A DNA stretch of 64,000 bases, taken from assembly GCA_026874595.1 (NCBI GenBank), contig CM049308.1, forward strand, positions 48,059,327-48,123,326, written 5' to 3'. The DNA is from Sipunculus nudus. Taxonomy: Eukaryota; Annelida; Sipuncula; Golfingiida; Sipunculidae. This document shows, piece by piece, positions 48,008-59,496 of the stretch (positions are counted from its first letter, which is position 1; the number at the start of each line of letters is the position of its first letter). The notes under the pieces are model-generated. The model did not search any database. It had not been told where the DNA came from and saw only the letters and a program-made list of their open reading frames with translations. The position numbers and the translations under genes are program-made.

Positions 48008-50625
48008 AAAAAACATCAACATCACACTGCCTGATTATGATGTATGTCATTGTTAAACATCAACAGTCTGAATGGTCATCAGAGCAACTCAGAATTACCA
48101 CCACACTGCCTGATCATGATGTATGTTATCATTAAACAACAACAGTCTGAATGGTCATCAGAGCAACGCATCATTACCACCACACTGCCTGATCATGATG
48201 TATGTCATCTTTAAACAACAACAGTCTGAATGGTCATCAGAGCAACACAACATTACCACCACACTGCCTGATCATGATGTATGTCGTCATTAAACATCAA
48301 CAGTCTGAATGGTCTTAGAGCAACACAACATTACCACCACACTGCCTGATCTTGATGTAAGTCATCATTAAACAACAACAGTCTGAATGGTCATCAGAGC
48401 AACACAACATTACCACCACACTGCCTGATAATGATGTATGTCATCGTTAAACATCAACAGTCTGAATGGTCATCAGAGCAACACAACATTACCACCACAC
48501 TGCCTGGTCATGATGTATGTCATCATTAAACAACAACAGTCTGAATGGTCTTAGAGCAACACAACATTACCACCACACTGCCTGATCTTGATGTATGTCA
48601 TCATTAAACAACAACAGTCTGAATGGTCATCAGAGCAACACAACATTACCACCACACTGCCTGATCATGATGTTTGTCATCATTAAACATCAACAGTCTG
48701 AATGGTCATCAGAGCAACACAACATTACCACCACACTGCCAGATAATGATGTATGTCATCATTAAACAACAACAGTCTGAATGGTCATCAGAGCAACACA
48801 ACATTACCACCACACTGCCTGATCATGATGTATGTCATCATTAAACATCAAGCAACACAACATTACCACCACACTGCCTGATAATGATGTATGTCATCAT
48901 TGAACATCAACAGTCTGAATGGTCATCAGAGCAACACAACATTACCACCACACTGCCTGATAATGATGTATGTCATCATTAAACATCAACAGTCTGAATG
49001 GTCATCAGAACAACACAACATTACCACCACACTGCCTGATCATGATGTATGTCATCATTAAACATCAACAGTCTGAATGGTCATCAGAGCAACACAACAT
49101 TACCACCACACTGCCTGATCATGATGTATGTCATCATTAAACATCAACAGTCTGTATGGTCATCAGAGCAACACAACATTACCACCACACTGCCTGATAA
49201 TGATGTATGTCATCATTGAACATCAACAGTCTGAATGGTCATCAGAGCAACACAACATTACCACCACACTGCCTGATCATGATGTATGTCATCATTAAAC
49301 ATCAACAGTCTGAATGGTCATCAGAGCAACACAACATTACCACCACACTGCCTGATCATGATGTATGTCATCATTAAACATCAACAGTCTGAATGGTCAT
49401 CAGAGCAACACAACATTACCACCACACTGCCTGATCATGATGTATGTCATCATTGAACATCAACAGTCTGAATGGTCATCAGAGCAACACAACATTGCCA
49501 CCACACTGCCTGATCATGATGTAAGTCATCATTAAACAACAACAGTCTGAATGGTCATCAGAGCAACACAACATTACCACCACACTGCCTGATAATGATG
49601 TATGTCATCGTTAAACATCAACAGTCTGAATGGTCATCAGAGCAACACAACATTACCACCACACTGCCTGGTCATGATGTATGTCATCATTAAACAACAA
49701 CAGTCTGAATGGTCTTAGAGCAACACAACATTACCACCACACTGCCTGATCTTGATGTATGTCATCATTAAACAACAACAGTCTGAATGGTCATCAGAGC
49801 AACACAACATTACCACCACACTGCCTGATCATGATGTTTGTCATCATTAAACATCAACAGTCTGAATGGTCATCAGAGCAACACAACATTACCACCACAC
49901 TGCCAGATAATGATGTATGTCATCATTAAACAACAACAGTCTGAATGGTCATCAGAGCAACACAACATTACCACCACACTGCCTGATCATGATGTATGTC
50001 ATCATTAAACATCAACAGTCTGAATGGTCATCAGAACAACACAACATTACCACCACACTGCCTGATCATGATGTATGTCATCATTAAACATCAACAGTCT
50101 GAATGGTCATCAGAGCAACACAACATTACCACCACACTGCCTGATCATGATGTATGTCATCATTAAACATCAACAGTCTGTATGGTCATCAGAGCAACAC
50201 AACATTACCACCACACTGCCTGATAATGATGTATGTCATCATTGAACATCAACAGTCTGAATGGTCATCAGAGCAACACAACATTACCACCACACTGCCT
50301 GATCATGATGTATGTCATCATTAAACATCAACAGTCAGAATGGTCATCAGAGCAACACAACATTACCACCACACTGCCTGATCATGATGTATGTCATCAT
50401 TAAACATCAACAGTCTGAATGGTCATCAGAGCAACACAACATTACCACCACACTGCCTGCATGATCATGATGTATGTCATCATTAAACTACAACAGTCTG
50501 AATGGTCATCAGAGCAACTCAACATTACCACCACACTGCCTGATCAGATGTATGTCATCATTAAACAACAACAGTCTGAATGGGCATCAGAGCAACACAA
50601 CATTACCACCACACTGCCCTCTGTG
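48008..50625 (+). repeat. 2.6-kb minisatellite, 79-bp monomer, about 33 copies
   Basis: The monomer comprises ACATCAACAGTCTGAATGG, TCATCAGAGCAACACAACAT, TACCACCACACTGCCTGATC and ATGATGTATGTCATCATTAA (these pieces overlap or abut to 79 bases). A block with rare variants (TCATCGTTAA, GCCTGGTCATG, GATGTTTGTC) recurs 1164 bp downstream. It ends at about 50625 where a Z element starts. Confidence 0.97.
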
Positions 50626-50634
50626 CGTCTTTTT

Positions 50635-52880
50635 AGCTCATTTGACTGTAAGGCATCTGAGCTATAGTGATGGTCTTTGTCTGTCGTCCATCTGGCTGGC
50701 TGTCTGTCTGGGCATCTATCCATTAAAAGGACATGTTTTGAAACCGTTGTACCTACAAATCTGATATTTGGCATACTGTTAGATGTCACCAAAATCCCCT
50801 ACCATACCAAAAATTGGGTCACTATAACTTCCTTCCTTTGAGATATTAAGGAAAAACCTCAATGTTCCATTTAAAACCCATTGTTACACTTCAAGACTGC
50901 CTCATATCAAAACCACTGATCTGTTTTTTTATCATATCTAATATAAATATTTCTCTATATATTTCCTATGTACACATACCAGAAATTAGGTCAGTATTTT
51001 GTAATATCTTGAAGATATGGGCCCTAACATAATGCACTATGTAAAAATCAGGAAAGATATTAACTCATTTAACAGGAGGATTGTTGAATCCAGAGACTTT
51101 TTTCAGGGATATAACTTTATTTAATCAAGATTTAATTGTATAACCAGTTATAAGCATAAATATAAAATTAGTACCTTAAATTTTGCCCAACTTAGACCAT
51201 GGCATGTTTTTTCCCTGTAAGTACCGTAAAATCTCCACTTAAAACCGCACTTCCGATTAAAACCGCACCCAGACTTCGCCGAAATTCCAGGTGAGACACT
51301 GCGAGAGGCTCAAATACTAAGAACCCCCCTTTAAAACCGCACCAACTTTTGCTACGGAATGATTTGACAAAAGACACAATCAAGCTATCATCTAGAAATG
51401 AACAGGCGTAGGTTGCGACTCGGCCATTCCTGTCCACATTAAAATTCCTTGGGCATATTATTTAAACACATCATAACACTTCTTTTTGCAGGGTCACTCA
51501 AGCATGAAGTTTGGGAAGACATAAGGGCCGATGAACCTCTGCCTGTTTATACAGATTTTATATTCCGTGCCGTATTCTTGTTTTCTACCGATTTGTCATT
51601 ATATTTTGGAAAAAAAATATTCGGCTGATCCATTTCAAGTCACTGTATATTTTAATTCTAAAAGTAATATTTTGAAATCTTAATTTTTGATGAAAATTCC
51701 ATTTTCTGGAATTACTAGGAAGATTCAAATCATTTTCATACCGGTTACTTCGGTATTATCATCGTCACATCGTACGTTGACATCGCTCCATGTCACAATT
51801 TGCTGGTGCCTTTGAAAACATCGCTGGTCTACTTAACTAAATATCAAAGTAACTGAAGTTACCTTGTCGAGATACGCACGTAAAGGAAACATGGCGCTTG
51901 AAAACGAGTGATTTTAAGGTAAAATTAAAGTGGCCAGTCCGGGTAAGCAAGTTTTTTCCTGAAGAAAGTTTCCGTGTGGGGAGCAATTTTGTCAAGGCAG
52001 TGTTCGCGCAAGGCACGATGGGACGAAATAGGTGGCTGTTCTGTTTACCACCCACAGCGTACAGCCGTTCAAAATATTCTTGGCAGAATACCAGGGCGTT
52101 TCAGCACATGGCGGCACTCAAACTTGATTTTAAAACGATTGTCTGCCATTGTGTGACTCTTTACGATGTCAGCCTTTTATTCATTTTACGTTTGAAACAA
52201 ATAATCATTGCTAAATAATGCCGCAAATGGGTTTAAAGTAGGCTTTTATTTCAATTTTGCTTGACCATGCCCAACGAAGTGGGCCGCTGTGTGTTACAGC
52301 AGGGTTGTTGTAAACGTATTATTTGGTGACAATTACCAAGATTTTATAACAAGTTATATATCACACGAAAACTAATCAGCAATATTTAATCTATAAATAA
52401 CAAATAATCGTAAATAACACATTTACACACGGCTGCCATGCATGCGAGAACGGCCTTCGAAAGTTGCGATATTATCGCCCACTCGCCGGCCCAAAAACGA
52501 TGTCTGTCAGGAAGATATTCAGGAAACCCTTCAAGTATAAACCGCACAGTGCTTTCAGGAAATCAACCCGATTTCAAGATTTTGAATTTCTTGATTAAAC
52601 CGCGGTTTTAAGTGGAGATTTTACGGTACATTTGATTTAATTTTCATTGCAGGTACACATCAGGATTTAATTTTGAAAATAAAAGCTCACAAATGAGGCT
52701 AGATATTCAAGTTGTTTTTCAGAAGGTTATGCTGTATTCATTTGCGTTGTCAAGCTCCAGGCTGCCCACATCTGGTTTCTACAGCACTGCCTTGGTCACC
52801 TTATCAGGGATTCAACACTTGTGGAGCACCCCTGCTCTCACAGGTGTACAGTTATTCTCATGTCACCACCCCCTCCCTCC
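50635..52880 (+). repeat. Element Z, full copy split by a DNA transposon
   Basis: The head hairpin is at 50635-50663, the body runs to 51223, and it resumes at 52627 (TACATTTGATTTAATTTTCA) to about 52880 (ACAGGTGTACAGTTATTCTCA). Without the insertion it is about 840 bp. Confidence 0.8.
51224..52626. mobile_element. 1403-bp DNA transposon, perfect 25-bp TIRs, TA target
   Basis: The left end CCGTAAAATCTCCACTTAAA-ACCGC is an exact inverted copy of the right end at 52602-52626. TA flanks both sides, and the uninterrupted Z copy at 14306-14325 shows the empty site GTAAGTACC. TTAAAACCGC recurs as short subterminal repeats (about 51262, 51331). No transposase is recognisable, so it is probably non-autonomous. 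TA targeting suggests the Tc1/mariner/pogo group; family not determined. Confidence 0.85.
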
Positions 52881-53439
52881 CACCAAGTGTATTGCTATAA
52901 TTGTTATTGTTTGAACTGTATTTCTTTAATTGTAAAGCTGTTTCCACTCCAATGTACAAAACTTTTCTTGAAATACTAATTCAAGGAGTAATCCAGAAGA
53001 TGCCATGTTGTTGTAATGTAGCATTTTTAAAGAAATTAATTTCCTTTCAAATAATTCAAGTCGGAATTAAAATATAATAAAATCCATCAGTAGGCATAAT
53101 TTGATAATATACAAGCCAAATCTTGGATAAATAATGGTGCAATTTAAAATTGTAAATTCTGTTATATTTCCAGATATTTATTGTTTTGCAAATTTATTAT
53201 ATTTATATTTTGTAGTTAAAATTAAATACATGTGTATGCATAATGTGTTGTTTTCTTACAAAATAGGGATAAATGGTGATGCAATTTAGAATTGTGAATC
53301 AACTTGTATATTCAGATATATATGTTATATTGCTGATGTATAAAAATTTATAAACTTGAAAAAAAAAATCAACATGTTTTGTTGTTCAAATGTATCCTTT
53401 GATATAACTCTTAGGCACATAATGTTTATTTCCTCATTG
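52881..53439. other. AT-rich intronic stretch
   Basis: No exon or repeat family supported. Confidence 0.4.
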
Positions 53440-53700
53440 CATTATTAAATGGTTTCAGGCCACAATTGTCATGTATTTCACTGTACAATTTATACTTAGT
53501 TTATGATCATTTAAAAATGGAAATTTTTCATTTTTTAACAGCATTTTATTTCAGTTAATAAATTAAATGTGTATTATTATACTTCAGCTAATCTCCACTT
53601 TCTTCCTTATTCTGTAATTGACAGGTGTTCATACATTCCCATGGTTATTTTATGCACATATTACTGTCACATAACTGAAATAATGATAATTATAGAAATA

Positions 53701-54681
53701 CAGTTAAACCTATTTGTGTCAAAGTCAAAGGGACTGGTGAATTTACTTCAACACATCCAGAGTTCGAGACAACTGATATTCATTACATTCAACCATCTTT
53801 AGCCTTGATTATTATCAATAAATACTGCACATGTATAGGGCCTTTATAATATAGTTCTAACAAATGTGTGCATGAAAGAACAACACAGATTTTATTACAA
53901 ATTTATTTATTAATGATAAATAATAATTTATTATTTATTAAGCGCACAAGTACCACCAGAAATAGTATCAGGAAAATCAGGAAAGTGAAATGGGAGCACA
54001 TACAGGTATGAAAGCACACAAATCATCAAAGTAATCTGTGTTTTGTTCTCGCCACCACGCTCTACCTGGCTTCATATCAAACTTGAGCAAGCCGCGAAGC
54101 CATAGCAAACAAGACCAAACAATATAAAGTGAAGCAGTAAAGCAGTATAACAAACTCTATGGTACAAAAAAGAGTCAGTCTGAAAGATCTTATCTTTCTC
54201 CCTTTATATAGAGATCTGTATATGTGTATCTGAGACGCATCAAATGTTAGGATTCCATTATGTTTTGTTCATTAATAACTTCTCATTTCGAATTTTGGCT
54301 TTGTTGGCAAAAGAAGAAATGCCTGATCATGAGTAAGTAATTGACCAGACATGTACACAACGGAGGAGGTGTTTAAACCATTGCGCTTGTTGAGTAAGTG
54401 CCTTTCTGGTATTAATTGCATATAACTGGTCATAATGACCATAGGTATGATAAATGGACTGTGCACAACTGTTGTCCAAACATTCAAGCAACATGACTTC
54501 GAATTAAGGGATAGAAATTTTAGCTGGGGACCAACAAAACACTTTGACACATGAGGTTTATTCTACACATCCAAGAGTTTAATAAGTAAGGTTTTAACAG
54601 ATTTTTGCAGGAACTCCATATTCAACTTTGACACATGCGGGAATTGGACTTAATCGAGTTCGACACAACGAGGTTTCACTG
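53701..54681. mobile_element. Pogo/Tigger-like non-autonomous element, 981 bp
   Basis: The ends CAGTTAAACCTATTTGTGTC and, inverted, CAGTGAAACCTCGTTGTGTC are imperfect TIRs flanked by TA on both sides. CAGT...ACTG termini with AAACCTC are typical of pogo/Tigger elements. No transposase seen. Confidence 0.65.
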
Positions 54682-54769
54682 TATTTGATCATAAGAGACT
54701 CCCTATATCTTTAATATAGTCCATAAAAGTTCACAGTATTAGTTCGGCTAATATAGGCCTATATTTGTA

Positions 54770-56781
54770 TCCGCCAAAACAGAGTTTTGCGGATACTATG
54801 TTTTCAGCTGCACGCCGCCGCCGCCGCCGCGTAGGTGTCCGGAGAACTCCTCCGTAACCACTGGGTGGAATTTTACGAAACCCGGGATTATGTTCGGGTC
54901 ACATGTGAACTGCTGCGCCCCGATTTTGTTTTGACCTCTGACCTTTCCTCTGCGCTCTGCGTCCATTTGTGCGTCTGTTTCCACACATAAACCCACATAT
55001 CTCGGGAACCGTTTGACCGATCAGGAAAATTTTTTTGCACAAATGTAGCCCTTGGAGAGCTTTATAACATACACAAAAAAATGGTGGCGCCACCTGCAAC
55101 CATGTTTGCACAGTGTCCATCTGTTTGTCTGCCTTGGGTTAAAATCACTCATATCTCTGCAGTGACTTGACTAATTCACCTGAAATTCGGCTTGCGTAAA
55201 CATCCTTGATAGCTTTTCTGATTTTATGACAGGTGGCCCACCTACATTCACATTTACGCAGCAGACATCCAAGCTCATATCTCGGGAACTGTATGACCGA
55301 TCAGGAAAATTTTTTTGTACAAATGTAGCCCTTGGAGAGCTTTATAACATACACAAAAAATGGTGGCGCCACCTGCAACCATGTTTGCACAGTGTCCATC
55401 TGTTCATCTGCCTTGGGTTAAAATCACTCATACCTCTGCAGTGACTTGACTGATTCACCTGAAATTCAGCATGCATATACATCCTGGATAGCTTTTCTGA
55501 TTTTATGACAGGTGGCGCCACCTACATTCATGTTTACGCTGCAGACGTCCAAGCTCATATCTCGGGAACCGTTTGACCGATCAGGAAAATTTTTTTGCAC
55601 AAATGTAGCCCTTGGAGAGCTTTATAACATACACAAAAAATGGTGGCGCCACCTGCAACAATGTTTGCACAGTGTCCATCTGTTCGTCTACCTTGGGTTA
55701 AAATCACTCATATCTCTGCAGTGACTTGACTAATTCACCTGAAATTCGGAATGCGTATACATCCTGGATAGCTTTTCTGATTTTATGACAGGTGGCACCA
55801 CCTACATTCAAGTTTACGCTGCAGACATCCAAGCTCATATCTCGGGAACTGTTTGACCGATCAGGAAAAGTTTTTTGCACAAATGTAGCCCTTGGAGAGC
55901 TTTATAACATACACAAAAAATGGTGGCGCCACCTGCAACCATGTTTGCACAGTGTCCATCTGTTTGTCTGCCTTGGGTTAAAATCACTCATATCTCTGCA
56001 GTGACTTGACTAATTCACCTGAAATTCGGCATGCGTATACATCCTGGATAGCTTTTCTGATTTTATGACAGGTGGCGCCACCTACATTCACGTTTACGCT
56101 GCAGACATCCAAGCTCATATCTCGGGAACCGTTTGACCGATTGGGCCAAAATTTTGCATGTGTATAGATCTTACATAGCTCTTTATTATACGCAAAACTG
56201 GTGGGGCCACCTGCAGCAATTTTTGCACAGCTCCTGTCACTTTGTCTGCCATGGGATAAAATCACTCAAATCTCGGCAGTGGTGTGACTTATCTGCCTGA
56301 AATTTTGCAGGTTTATACATCCCCGATAGCTCTCTTGATTTTATGACAGGTGGCGCCACCTGCATTCTAGTTTATGCAGCAGACATCCAAGCTCATATCT
56401 TGGGAACCGTTTGACCGATTGGGCCAAAGTTTTGCATGTGTATAGTTCTCACATAGCTCTTTATCATACCCAAAACTGGTGGTGTCACCTGCAACCATTT
56501 TTGCTCAGCGTCCATCTGTTTGTCTGCCACGGGCTAAAATCACTCATATACATGTAGTGGTTTTACTTATCTGCCTTAAATTTTGCATATGTATACAACT
56601 TGGAGGGCTTTCTGGATTTTGTGGTAGGGGGGGCAACCTACATACACCATTTGGCTGCAGACATCCATGCTAATATGCAACACTCTATTTCCCCTTGCCA
56701 CTCAATCCATGCCTCACTTCACCCGTTCCACTCTGATTTAGGCGGATACAGGTAGTCGCTTGTCGACTACCCGTATTCTAG
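54770..56781 (+). mobile_element. Non-autonomous Helitron, 2012 bp, with 280-bp tandem core
   Basis: The 5' end is TCCGCCAAAACAGAGTTTTG, preceded by A. It forms its own hairpin (TCCGC...GCGGA). The 3' end has GGTAGTCG-CTTGT-CGACTACC followed 10 bases later by CTAG and then host T. No target duplication. The core has six units of about 280 bp (AAAATCACTC at 55141, 55420, 55700, 55980, 56258, 56536). No Rep/helicase gene. Confidence 0.85.
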
Positions 56782-56838
56782 TTAATATTTGATTATCACC
56801 AGTAAGCAGGGCCATTTCCTCTTAGCTTTTCAAATGGA

Positions 56839-56841
56839 TTA

Positions 56842-56909
<68 letters not shown>

Positions 56910-56914
56910 TATAT
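56839..56914. repeat. TA microsatellite
   Basis: Nearly pure (TA)n of about 75 bases. Confidence 0.95.
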
Positions 56915-56924
56915 ATTTTCCAAA

Positions 56925-58680
56925 ATTCAGCTGAGCGACATGACCCATGGGTCCTTTGATTTTTAGCTGAGATGACTTTCAGGCAGCTGAGCTAAAGCAG
57001 TCACTCTTTGTCTGTCATCTGCCCAGCTGTCCAGTTGTCTGTTTACAGGGGACAAATCATAACTGCTAAACATAGAACCTTCTTACTTAACATTCATGGA
57101 AGTCCATAAAAAAATCTCCCTGGACACCTGAAATTTGGTCACTGTGACATGTATTCTGTGAGTTACAGGACTTGTTATTGCACCCCAGAATAATGAAAAA
57201 TTAAATACAAAAGCTCCAGTATCTAAAAAACTGATGGATTGATTGCCATGATTATTTCCATGCTCTTTTGATCATATAGTGTTTTATCAGTTCCTGAAGA
57301 CTGGTGGTACCTCCTGTATTTTTACACTCTATTTTCTCTGTTGATAAGACCTTCAAATGAAGCAGTCCACACTGTAAGAACAAGAAACATCTAACTGTAC
57401 ATCCAGGGTTATTATGGGTAAATCTCTGTCATGGTGACCTATATTCTGCCAATTGTGGGCCAAAAACATGATTTTGAGCACCCTTAAAGTCAGATGGAAA
57501 CTGAAACTGTGTTATTGTTAGCTATTTTCTGCATACTACAGGCTGAAAACATGATATAGAGCACTAAGACAGTCCGACAGGGCACAAAACTTTACTGTTG
57601 GACCTAGAACCTTGTAATATGACATCCAGGTATGTCCTTGCAAGTCTCCTTTGAATCCTGATATTGGGTCCCTGTGACCTATAGCCTGTGAGCTAAAGGA
57701 AAAAAAGATGATTTTAGCACTGATGAAGTCAGATGGGCACAAATCAATATGATTGGCTCTTGAACTGTCTAACTAAAAATTCAAGGAGGTCATGGGCAAA
57801 TTTCCTTCAACACCTGAGATTAGGTCATGATGACCCATATTCTTTGAGCTGTGAGTAGGAACCTACTGTACATGTTTGACAGGGCAAAAATCTTAACTGT
57901 TGGATCTGGAAATGTCTTTCTGAATGTGAAGGGAGGTATTGTAAAGCCTCCTTGCACATCTGAAATAGTTCACTGTGACCAATATTCTGCAAGATATGTA
58001 TAGGAACATGATTTGAGCACCCTATAAGACAGATTTGAAAGATTGGGTAGACCTAGAAACTTCTAATTTGGTAAAGGTACAGGGGGGGTTCCTGTAAAAA
58101 TTCCCTGGAAATCTGAAATAATGTCACTGTGACCTATATTCTGGGAGCTATCAGTCACCTACTATAGTTTTCACATAGAATCCATACATAAATCTGTGTT
58201 TGGTGAAAATTGCACAACAAAAGAGTGGTCTGTATCAGCCTGAAAGGTTTGCTTGTTTATTTGTCTAGGATGGTTTCATAGAATTCTTTGAAGCCCTTTT
58301 CACAAGAATGGTTTGTCATATTGGCCTGAAATTTTGCATGTTAATCCATCTTGGGTAGTTTTCTTGTACTTGAGACCAGTCCTGCAATCACTTAATTTTA
58401 GAATAAATTAATCCATTTATCTCAGGAGTGGTTAAATGTATCAGCCTGAAAATGTGCTTGTCCATAGATCTTGGTGAGGTTTATCTTGTATCCAAGAATG
58501 GTGCACCAGGAGTTGTCATTTTCATGTGTTAGTCTGATTTTAGTGAAAATGACACATATCTCAGGAGTTGTTCCATTTATATCACTCCTTGACTGTCCAT
58601 ATTCCAATTTAAATAGAAAATGAATATATCCAGAAAGTATTGTATAATTTTACTCTATTGCGTGTACATGTTTGACAGGG
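56925..58680 (+). repeat. Y-type end, then a degenerate Y-type region
   Basis: A Y end (CAGCTGAGCGACATGACCCA/TGGGTCC) is at 56927-56953. A Y head (AGCTGAGATGACT...CAGCTGAGCT) starts at 56965. To about 58200 the sequence has weak repeats with CTGTGACCTATATTCTG and TCACTGTGACC. No exon before 58697. Confidence 0.6.
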
Positions 58681-58696
58681 ACTGTTTCTGTTGTAG

Positions 58697-58808
58697 ATTC
58701 TCTTGGTAACCTGAGTAAGCTAACCACTTTGCGTTTGACCAACAACTTGCTAGAAAGCCTGCCTTCCAGTATTGGGAAGTTGAAAAACTTGGATGAGCTG
58801 TCAGCTCA
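58697..58808 (+). CDS. LRR gene, internal exon 6: LRR
   Basis: 112 bp with acceptor TTCTGTTGTAG and donor CA/GTAAGT, phase 1 in and phase 2 out. The split Asp codon restores DSLGNLSK, completing the third repeat. A full fourth repeat follows (LTTLRLTNNLLESLP...), and a fifth begins (LDELSA and the first two bases of a His or Gln codon). The 23-residue register is unbroken across a 10.7-kb intron. Further LRR exons are expected beyond the window or were not recognised. Confidence 0.9.
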
Positions 58809-59420
58809 GTAAGTACCATACTGGAGTGTAAAAGTTAAAGCTTATTTAACTGTTGTGATTTACCTTGGTTTGCTGATATATATCTCATTTGACTATAAAA
58901 TGGGCATCATTTAAAAAAAACTAAAATCTTTTAATTTGACATTCAGTTCTTTAAGAAAACTCAGGGTAACATTATAAAAAAATTATTGGGGCTTTGTTTC
59001 TCCAACCTGTGTGCCAAAATAATCAGTATTCACCTCTAAACCCCAAAATAAATTTATATCTTTAAACTTATCCAAGTTTTAACAGGTCTGTGGATTACTA
59101 GATCTAAACTGTCTCACCCTTTATCTAAGTATACATAATTATAATGTGCTTTGATGTTGTTCTGGCCTGTAATAGGAGACAACAGTGATGTAGGATTAAA
59201 ATCCTGTGACATGTTCCAAGAAGCAAGATCACTTGTTGCTTCCCTGCCACATTTAATGGTACTAATTTGAGATTGGAGAAAAATGCTTTTTGAATGATTA
59301 TATGTTTGTCTGACACACACTTGTTAAGATGCACACACACCTACACAAAACTTGCAGTAGTGGCAGAGATCAGAACATAAGACATATCTTTAATATTTTC
59401 AGGATGTATTATTACAAAAA
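58809..59420 (+). other. Intron after exon 6, unique part
   Basis: Begins at GTAAGT. No feature recognised. Confidence 0.5.
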
Positions 59421-59460
59421 GCGACCCATGGGTCACATCGCTCAGCTGAATTTTGGAAAA
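59421..59460 (-). repeat. Inverted Y-type end
   Basis: GACCCATGGGTC with CGCTCAGCTGAATTTTGGAAA is the reverse complement of the end at 56915-56953. Confidence 0.7.
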
Positions 59461-59496
59461 TTTTAGCAAATGCAAAATATACATTTCTTTTGGTTT

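Larger units (their letters stand above)
53440..56850 (+). repeat. Dispersed repeat family X, copy 2, with nested insertions
   Basis: It matches 12130-12520 in three pieces: 53440-53700, 54682-54769 and 56782-56840. The gaps are filled by a Tigger-like element and a Helitron. Confidence 0.75.

Noticed and set aside
51898-52218. Transposase in the 1.4-kb TA-flanked element
   Set aside because: The 106-codon frame shows no DDE/DDD motif or helix-turn-helix pattern that I can recognise.
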